From the NCBI RefSeq assembly GCF_050589845.1, contig NZ_JBNGPA010000008.1, positions 171,952-235,951 of the forward strand: a stretch of DNA of 64,000 nt, read 5' to 3'. Within the stretch, counting starts at the first letter, position 1, and each line of letters starts with the position of its first letter. The notes under the pieces were generated by a model. It saw only the letters and a program-made list of their open reading frames with translations, had not been told where the DNA came from and searched no databases. Source of the DNA: Carboxylicivirga agarovorans (GTDB taxonomy: Bacteria; Bacteroidota; Bacteroidia; Bacteroidales; Marinilabiliaceae). Positions 58,176 to 64,000 of this stretch are shown here, piece by piece. Position numbers and translations under genes: made by a program.

Positions 58176-58625
58176 ATGAATGAATTAGAAAAAATAAATA
58201 ATCGAATTGATAATGCTATAAAAAAATTTGACTCTTCGTTTATGTCGAACTCTAAATGGAGTAAATTAATTCATGCTCTGATTGATAATGAAATTGATAT
58301 TGCCGAATTTGAAATAAAGTACGTTAGGACTAATCATATATACAAAGAATTGGGTTTCTGTTTTGAGGAATCATACGAAAACAATTTTACCAAATTTGGA
58401 TTGCTTGATGGAGGATTAACTAGTGGTCCAGCTAATTTTAAGGAAATAGAATGGATTGAATTTAAAGACAATTTAGTATTCTGCAGACGACATAATAAAA
58501 AGGCGGAACTTAATTATAAAAAGCGGATTCAATATGTGGACATAATTGTAGATATTCTGAATTCGCTTGGGTCTTTTGAATATGAAAAAAACAACTATAG
58601 ATTGAAGATTTACGGATATAAATAA
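58176..58625 (+). CDS. Small cytoplasmic protein, possibly DUF6678-like
   Basis: The ATG at 58176 is preferred to the TTG at 58167. The 149-residue protein has no signal or membrane helix. It contains MSNSKWSKLIHALI near the start, the stretch FKEIEWIEF in the middle and the ending NYRLKIYGYK. These three points recall small DUF6678-like proteins, some of which are found near polymorphic toxins; I hold this weakly. It is much more AT-rich than the neighbouring SusCD genes and stands alone in a hairpin-rich region, which suggests horizontal acquisition. Confidence 0.55.
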   Translation: MNELEKINNRIDNAIKKFDSSFMSNSKWSKLIHALIDNEIDIAEFEIKYVRTNHIYKELGFCFEESYENNFTKFGLLDGGLTSGPANFKEIEWIEFKDNLVFCRRHNKKAELNYKKRIQYVDIIVDILNSLGSFEYEKNNYRLKIYGYK

Positions 58626-59123
58626 GAAATAACAACACCACAACAACATATCATAATGCATAGCATGCCGCAGGCGCAACAAAAGCTAGAATCATACTAC
58701 GAAACAGTTGCTTTCCCAATGGAATGGATTATCCACTTATGATAACATAGTCTCAATATCAGATAATGCCCCATTACTATGTCCCAAATACAAGCAATTC
58801 AAAATGCTCTTTTTTCAAATAAAAGCAAAGCATAAAACCACAGCATGCCCGTTTCCATGACTTTATAAGCCCATAACCATCCTCCAACTATGTTTTATCC
58901 TTTATCATTTTATCACTCTTTGTTTGTACTCTGACAACTTTGTTGTCATGATAATTTATTATCTTGCTAAACAAAATACAGTATATTATAATATTTTCAG
59001 CAAGGCATTGCACTACATAATAAGAACTATTCATTTAGATATAAGGACTATTGCATCTTATAAAAGTAAGGATATAGTCCATTATTATCATTAACCAATT
59101 TAACAATTTAACAATTTAAAAAA
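58626..59123. other. Intergenic region before the small T9SS protein
   Basis: No gene was recognised. The last 80 bases contain an inverted repeat GGACTAT/ATAGTCC at 59045-59080 and a triplicated ACAATTTAA-like stretch just before the start codon. Confidence 0.5.
59045..59080 (+). promoter_or_regulatory. Inverted repeat upstream of the T9SS protein gene
   Basis: GGACTAT and ATAGTCC flank 22 AT-rich bases that include TATAAAAG. It ends 43 bases before the start codon and could be an operator or leader stem-loop. Confidence 0.3.
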
Positions 59124-59882
59124 ATGAGAACACTTTTATTTTTTGGTATTTTAATTAATTTATGCGCAGCACTAAAAGCCCAAGAGGAAAACAGTATTGA
59201 TTTTAAAGACCAAACAGGAAATCTATATGGAGTGGTCACAAACACTTATACAGATGAAACAATTAATGTTAAGACTGCTAATGGCGAATATATTGAAGTT
59301 GATTTTTATACTGCAGCCAGTTCTTATTATCTCCTTTATGAAGTTCCTTTAACAGCACCACAGGGCTATTTAGAATTCACTCTACCAGAAGGTATTAGTT
59401 ATTTAAAAGTTGAAATTCTAGTAGGAGATCACCTTGAGTGGCCAATTTTATACTTAAATGGTGACCGAACATATACTTATTACACAAAAATAGATGATTA
59501 CAGACGAGAAGTAGAGTTAAACCTGGATTATAAAGGCGAAGTTGTAATAAAACTTAAAAATAATACTACAGAGATTAATCCTGCTAAGGGTGTAATTGTT
59601 GATAAAATATTTTGGAAAAATAACATTCCTACATCAGTTGATTACAACTATATTGATCAAATTAAAATATTTCCTAATCCTGTTGTTGATAAGTTAAATA
59701 TCAAATGTGAATTAGATATTCAAGAGATAAGCATATGTAATATCGATGGAACGATTGTAAAATTTATTACTGATACTCAAAATAACATTATTGATTGTTC
59801 AAATTTGAATTCTGGTATTTATCTTTTATCAATTGTATCGGTTGATGGACATGAAGTCGTCAAAAAATTTATTAAGAAGTAA
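59124..59882 (+). CDS. Small T9SS-exported protein of unknown function
   Basis: The 252-residue protein has a signal peptide (to ALKAQ), a beta-rich domain of about 150 residues with no recognised family (for example YLEFTLPEGISYLKVEIL and YLNGDRTYTYYTKIDDYR), and a type A T9SS sorting domain (KIFPNPVVDKLNIKCELD, closing VVKKFIKK). It is single-gene, with a terminator at 59987-60023. The exported domain could be a small carbohydrate- or cell-surface-binding jellyroll, by general shape only. Confidence 0.82.
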   Translation: MRTLLFFGILINLCAALKAQEENSIDFKDQTGNLYGVVTNTYTDETINVKTANGEYIEVDFYTAASSYYLLYEVPLTAPQGYLEFTLPEGISYLKVEILVGDHLEWPILYLNGDRTYTYYTKIDDYRREVELNLDYKGEVVIKLKNNTTEINPAKGVIVDKIFWKNNIPTSVDYNYIDQIKIFPNPVVDKLNIKCELDIQEISICNIDGTIVKFITDTQNNIIDCSNLNSGIYLLSIVSVDGHEVVKKFIKK

Positions 59883-60294
59883 AATGACAATATGCTCAAA
59901 TTATAATTGACAAAGTTATTTAATCAAATCCCAGCCCCAATCAAGTAGGCTGCCGATAAGCTAATGCCTATCGGATAAACTCTTACACCACCCAGCGTAC
60001 GGATCTCGTACCGGGTGGTTTGTTATGTCATCAGGAAGCGCGAATCACACTTATTGGACGTGATTTGTTGTAAATTTCAATTAGGGGATATCATCGCTGT
60101 TTCAATCGGTTCGAAGCAATGACAACATCAAGCATGGCTATGTGCAATTTCCCGCCCCATTCGATTTCGGCTCCATTCATAAATCATACAGGATTCAATA
60201 CCCTAGCGGACAAGGCTCAGGCAAGGCTACATATTTAGAACCCTCATAGGCGATGACTAACAATCACCTTCTATAAACATCTGATAAGTCAGAA
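59883..60294. other. Intergenic region with terminator
   Basis: It contains a short CCGATA/TATCGG hairpin at about 59953-59974 and the strong terminator at 59987-60023. Nothing else was recognised. Confidence 0.55.
59987..60023 (+). terminator. Hairpin terminator of the small T9SS gene
   Basis: ACCACCC pairs with GGGTGGT and an inner GTACG/CGTAC pair extends the stem; TTGTT follows on the plus strand. It is about 105 bases after the stop codon. Confidence 0.6.
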
Positions 60295-61047
60295 TCACCT
60301 CACCCTCTTACCTTGCGGCACCCATATAGCACCATCTTTCTTGTCTCCAAAGGTAAGCCCCCGGGAGCCTATGGCATACAGTCCTGCTGTATACAAGCAT
60401 ATGATGGCATCCAGGTTGTCTTCATTGTTTTTCAGTGCTTTGCCTCTCAGGCTATTAATGTGATCGTAATTGACAGATGCCTGTTTGTCTTCAGGAATAA
60501 TCAGTTGGAGTTCCTGAGCTTGTTCAAGTCTTACTATTAGCGATGCCAACAGCTTCTGCCCCTCTCTTTTAGCAGCCACATCTCCTTTTTTATAGCTCAG
60601 CCTTTTGGCCAGTCCGAAAACTTCTATCATGGAGGCATGAGGATAACATTCAATCTGCCATTGATCACCACTCAGGTAGTTGAATCCCTTTCCCTGAAGC
60701 CTGTGAAACAGTTGCACACTAAAAGCATCAGGATACAACTTAAGATTGGTTGGATAACATGAGGCCCATCTGGACCTGTACTGTTGATTCAACTCAAGCT
60801 CACAACTTCTGTATCCTTCGCTATTGTTAATAATAAGCGAAGCATCAATGGCAATACCCCTCAATTCCTTAACCGTATCTAAAACCTGCATACACGAGTC
60901 AAGCCCAATCACCCCTGAATGGATTTCCTCCAGTACCAGTTCATGTCCTATTAATCTGCCAATGGCGATTGACGATGGATTAAGATCACCTTTCCATGCA
61001 AGGTCAATACCTGCTAAGCGATATTCATGAGAATCATTCATTGGCAC
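60295..61047 (-). CDS. DUF429-domain protein
   Basis: The 250-residue cytoplasmic protein starts with the family pattern YRLAGIDLAWKGDLNPSSIA, has GIAIDASLIINNSEGYRSCE, and later WQIECYPHASMIEVFGL and the C-terminal NNEDNLDAIICLYTAGLYA. The acidic residues in GIDLAW, AIDASL and NLDAIIC form an RNase H-like arrangement, which implies a metal-dependent nuclease-like fold. The biological role of this family is not known. It may share a transcript with the DUF819 gene upstream, but the spacing (about 178 bases) makes this unsure. Confidence 0.85.
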   Translation of the reverse strand: MPMNDSHEYRLAGIDLAWKGDLNPSSIAIGRLIGHELVLEEIHSGVIGLDSCMQVLDTVKELRGIAIDASLIINNSEGYRSCELELNQQYRSRWASCYPTNLKLYPDAFSVQLFHRLQGKGFNYLSGDQWQIECYPHASMIEVFGLAKRLSYKKGDVAAKREGQKLLASLIVRLEQAQELQLIIPEDKQASVNYDHINSLRGKALKNNEDNLDAIICLYTAGLYAIGSRGLTFGDKKDGAIWVPQGKRVR

Positions 61048-61225
61048 AAAATTAATTCAGAATGGCTAAACTAAAAATTGGAATGTGTGGTATCACTCAG
61101 GCTATTATGTGTTCCAACAGGCCTGATTGCGGAGACAGGAACGGGATTGCCTGCTGCTAATATCATTCACTCATCAGATGACTAAATATACGCATTTATC
61201 CATCCGATGAGTGTATTCAATTAGA

Positions 61226-62389
61226 TCAGGACAATGCCAGGGCAATGCTTACTCCTATAAAGGTACCGATAACATACCCAAGAATACCAACCAATATAGC
61301 CGGTGTTACCATGCGTTTTTGTCCCAGTGACGCTGCCATTGGCGCTGCCACAGATGGCCCCATTATATTGGCGGCCGACGAAACGATCACTTCATACACA
61401 TTGAGTTTGAATAAACGCGCCAATGCCATTAAAAATACGAAATGGAAGAACATGATAACCAGGTAGAACAGCAATAATGACGGACCAACTTTTAAAACTT
61501 CGTATATGTTCGTTGAGGCACCAATAACGGCCAGGAAGGCATACATCATCCACAAACCAATGGTGAAAGCGGTATTTTCCAATGGCCTCAAACGCGATGG
61601 AATAACATTTGCCACTACCAATGATAATACGGTGATAAGCAATATGCTTAAGTTCAGGTCGGTATTGAACAGACTCTGTAAATAAGGCGATAACCATTGC
61701 CCACCGGCAGCAATGGCCACTGCCAGGAAGAGTGATATGGCAATGCGCTCCATGGTAACAGGACTTCCCTGTTCCTCATCCTGCTCAACAGCTTCAACAC
61801 CTGTGCTTTTTTTATACCAGAAACGATTCAGAAATGCTAAAGCGGGTACTAAAAACAAGAAAAGCACGTATAAGTTAGCGACAAAATTATCGACTGCTAT
61901 GGTAGCTGAAAAGTAGGGGTTGGTGCTGAAGTTTAATGTTTCACCCGTTGCAACAAAATTGATACTTCCACCCACCAGAGTAGCAGCAATAACACCGGCT
62001 GTATTACCTGCATCTTCGCCCAGATCAATAAAGCTAAAAGCGATAAAGCAGCCTAATACAACACCTACGGCACCAATGATAAAGGCCAGTAACAATTTAC
62101 CACTCTCCTTTATGATCTTAATGATATTGGAGCTGAAGAGTAGCAAAGGAATGGAGATAGGAATAAAATAATCAAACACCATATCGTAAACGGGAACCGA
62201 CACGCCGGTACCTGAACCAACGGGCACAAAACCAGCCATGGCCAACAATGACATGGAAATCATGGTAACAAGAATACCTGACACTTTCCCAAACCATTTC
62301 TTATGTTCTGACCAGATTCCAAAAGCAGCTGCAGCCACCACCATGGTCAGTACTAAAAAGTGTTGATCTGCTTGTATTATTGAATTCAT
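61226..62389 (-). CDS. DUF819-family multi-pass inner membrane protein
   Basis: The 387-residue protein has about ten to eleven hydrophobic helices, with family features DYFIPISIPLLLFSSNI, AATLVGGSINFVATGE and ANIMGPSVAAPMAASLGQKR in the two glycine-rich repeats typical of DUF819 (YjcL-like) proteins. They are thought to be secondary transporters, with no established substrate. It lies downstream of the metal-dependent hydrolase gene on the same strand. Confidence 0.9.
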   Translation of the reverse strand: MNSIIQADQHFLVLTMVVAAAAFGIWSEHKKWFGKVSGILVTMISMSLLAMAGFVPVGSGTGVSVPVYDMVFDYFIPISIPLLLFSSNIIKIIKESGKLLLAFIIGAVGVVLGCFIAFSFIDLGEDAGNTAGVIAATLVGGSINFVATGETLNFSTNPYFSATIAVDNFVANLYVLFLFLVPALAFLNRFWYKKSTGVEAVEQDEEQGSPVTMERIAISLFLAVAIAAGGQWLSPYLQSLFNTDLNLSILLITVLSLVVANVIPSRLRPLENTAFTIGLWMMYAFLAVIGASTNIYEVLKVGPSLLLFYLVIMFFHFVFLMALARLFKLNVYEVIVSSAANIMGPSVAAPMAASLGQKRMVTPAILVGILGYVIGTFIGVSIALALS

Positions 62390-62462
62390 TTATTTGTGTT
62401 TATAGCTGCCTGCTTTTTGCTTTTAACAGCTGCAGCCTGGTTATTTATTAATCAACAAGGTT

Positions 62463-62512
62463 TATTAGTTGACGAGTTGAATTGTATTGACCTAACATCT
62501 CACATAGAACAT
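62463..62512. repeat. Partial copy of the long degenerate repeat seen at 63440-63760
   Basis: TTTATTAGTTGACGAGTTGA and the following TGTATTGACCTAACAT match 63616-63652 closely, showing that this unit also inserts or spreads between the DUF819 and hydrolase genes. Confidence 0.55.
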
Positions 62513-62529
62513 CCCAACATCCCCACGTC

Positions 62530-63318
62530 CTAGGATCCAAACAATGCCAGCTGCTCTTCACCCACTGTAACGATCTCAGAAGGCGCATAACGATTGGTTG
62601 GCAGTATATTGTATCGATCTGACAGATGCCTGAATGCATTCATGGCAATCTCCACACGGTTATTATCCGCTGATATATGCGATAAGAAGATGGTTTTAAG
62701 CCCGGCTCCCGCCATTTCTTCCACCAACTCAACAGCCTGTTTATTACTCAGGTGACCATGATCAGACTTAACACGTTGCTTTAAATAATAGGGATAGGGA
62801 CCTTCATCGAGCAACTGTTCATCATAGTTGCTTTCAAGAAACACAATGTCACATTTACTCAGATGCTCCCTTGTCTTATCGCAGGCAGCACCAATATCTG
62901 TCATTACCCCTATATGCTGTCCTTCAACCTCAACCCTAAAGCTTGTGGGGTCAATGGCATCATGCTTTTTACTGAAGGAATGCACCATAAAAGCACCTAC
63001 TTTCACCGAATCTCCGGCATTAAACACATGTGCCGACTGAGGATGATAATTGCGATGGGCCTTTTGCAGGGTATCACGCGTCAGGTAAGCCTCAATACCA
63101 TGCATATCACACAATACACGCAATCCTTTAATGTGGTCACTGTGCTCATGCGAGATAAAAACAGCTTTGACCCTCCCAATATCAAGACGCAATTCTTTCA
63201 TTCGCTTCATGATCTGACGACGCGATATTCCCGCATCCACCAGTATTGCCTCCTTCTCTGTCCCAATATAATAACAGTTACCATTACTTCCTGAAGCAAT
63301 GGCGCAAACCTTAATCAT
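62530..63318 (-). CDS. MBL-fold metal-dependent hydrolase (YycJ/WalJ-like)
   Basis: The 262-residue protein has the metallo-beta-lactamase motif HEHSDH at residues 57-62, an N-terminal strand pair IASGSNGNCYYIGTEKEAIL, and later SNYDEQLLDEGPYPYYLKQR and FLSHISADNNR with further zinc ligands. This subgroup includes YycJ-type exonuclease-like hydrolases, so a DNA-processing role is possible. Its own promoter may include the near-consensus TATATTCG at 63376-63383. A cytoplasmic location is expected. Confidence 0.9.
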   Translation of the reverse strand: MIKVCAIASGSNGNCYYIGTEKEAILVDAGISRRQIMKRMKELRLDIGRVKAVFISHEHSDHIKGLRVLCDMHGIEAYLTRDTLQKAHRNYHPQSAHVFNAGDSVKVGAFMVHSFSKKHDAIDPTSFRVEVEGQHIGVMTDIGAACDKTREHLSKCDIVFLESNYDEQLLDEGPYPYYLKQRVKSDHGHLSNKQAVELVEEMAGAGLKTIFLSHISADNNRVEIAMNAFRHLSDRYNILPTNRYAPSEIVTVGEEQLALFGS

Positions 63319-63439
63319 TCACTATTCCTTTTTGCTGTTTACCACTAACAGCCGGTTAATTTAATTTTCCAGCCTCGAATATACGGAATTGTTTAAACAG
63401 ATAAGTATTGAATATCGCAACATCTCACATCCAAACAGG

Positions 63440-63760
63440 TTAGCTGTCGAATTGTTGAACTGCCGAATTGTTTAATTGTCCAGGCGTCGAACTGATGAAA
63501 GAGCTTAATAGTTGAAGAGTTGATAAGTTGAAGAGTTGAAATGTATAGATCGAACAAGATAACTGTCGAATCGTCGAATTGTTGAATTGTTGAAAGAGTT
63601 TAAAAGTTTAAGTGTTTATTAGTTGATGAGTTGAGGTGTATTGACCGAACATCCCAACAAGCCAGCTGTCGAATCGTCGAATTGTTAAACTGTCGAAAAA
63701 GTTGAAAGAGTTGATAAGTTGAATTGTATTGACTTAACATCGAACATCTCAATTTAAATT
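63440..63760. repeat. Degenerate tandem long repeat rich in GTTGAATTGTTGAA
   Basis: Units begin with a variant of AGCTGTCGAAT near 63442, 63561 and 63664. Each runs through TCGAATTGTTGAA steps, AGTTGATGAGTTGA-like steps and a TGTATTGACCGAACATCCCAACA-like end. A partial unit lies at 62463-62512. Spacing is about 119 and 103 bases. Confidence 0.7.
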
Positions 63761-63924
63761 TACTCACAATCGGGCATTGGCTATGCCGGTGCATGGAACT
63801 GAAGCGCGCGAAGAACAATTGATGTTGCACCGGATTGATGGGCACTGGGTAACCCGGGGCGTCGCTATGCTTTGCCTTTTAGTGTTCGAAAAGAAGTTTT
63901 ATAAACGTATAGATCTATGCATCA

Positions 63925-63992
63925 TGTAAATCAGCTCTCCTCCTTACAAAAAGGAGGAGTCCGGTGAGGTACGAACCGGGAGGTGGTTTTAG
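63925..63992. repeat. Dispersed hairpin repeat, copy 2 (opposite strand)
   Basis: TGTAAATCAGCTCTCCTCCTT, a CTCCTCCTT/AAGGAGGAG hairpin and GGGAGGTGGTTTT are the reverse complement of the elements at 35717-35767, separated by a longer middle segment. Confidence 0.5.
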
Positions 63993-64000
63993 AAACTTTT

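Larger units (their letters stand above)
63319..64000. other. Gene-free right edge filled with repeats
   Basis: No credible gene is present; a minus-strand frame at 63600-63845 lies within repeats. The stretch holds three to four copies of a degenerate unit of about 100-120 bases (63440-63760) and a second copy of the dispersed hairpin repeat (63925-63992). Confidence 0.6.

Noticed and set aside
58626..58720. Integron attC site after the orphan gene
   Set aside because: AAC-containing motifs occur, but no paired GTTRRRY core site or integrase was found.
63600..63845. 81-codon minus-strand frame
   Set aside because: It is made largely of the degenerate repeat units at 63440-63760.

Overview
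The window comes from a Bacteroidota genome, most likely a marine or sediment member of the Bacteroidales/Marinilabiliales. This is inferred from three SusC genes (one partial) and two SusD genes, several type IX secretion (T9SS) C-terminal sorting domains, a FecI/FecR-type sigma/anti-sigma pair, a Bacteroidetes HU-like protein, and promoter elements of the TAnnTTTG type. Base composition is AT-rich. No rRNA, tRNA, CRISPR array or intact insertion sequence was seen. Most genes lie on the minus strand.

Layout. (1) 1-6461: edge of a glycan-type utilisation locus, with a truncated SusC, a T9SS-exported protein carrying a discoidin domain and twin jellyroll-like modules, and a membrane-tethered beta-propeller/LuxR-HTH regulator. 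(2) 6769-10374: housekeeping genes sua5, purE and purK, a tiny putative lipoprotein, and a divergent XRE-cupin regulator. (3) 10628-27873: minus-strand cluster of coiled-coil/repeat lipoprotein, SusC, SusD, FISUMP-domain lipoprotein, a giant S8 protease and a small membrane protein, with a divergent membrane-bound AraC regulator. (4) 28538-35520: a 1314-residue BspA-like repeat protein, a cold-shock protein, and a divergent DUF1254/DUF1214 and AraC pair. (5) 35885-57189: the most distinctive region. An ECF sigma factor, FecR anti-sigma, STN-type SusC, SusD, an Mx1-peptidase-like lipoprotein without the zinc motif, another lipoprotein, three paralogous exported thioredoxin-fold proteins, two M16 zinc peptidases, a thioredoxin fragment and an HU-like protein. 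A 22-bp-period array of five palindromic units sits between the HU gene and the last peptidase. (6) 57190-60294: hairpin-rich accessory stretch with an orphan small protein and a short T9SS protein. (7) 60295-63318: DUF429, DUF819 membrane protein and a metallo-beta-lactamase hydrolase. (8) 63319-64000: gene-free, filled by degenerate long repeats.

How the genes may work together. In region 5 the sigma/anti-sigma pair probably senses occupancy of the STN-type SusC. SusC/SusD would import an oligomeric ligand, and the exported thioredoxins and M16 peptidases would reduce disulfides and cut peptides. This suggests a peptide or protein acquisition system rather than a glycan system, since no glycoside hydrolase is present. 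Region 3 also pairs SusC/SusD with a huge secreted protease and no carbohydrate enzyme. These functional readings are inference from family membership and gene order.
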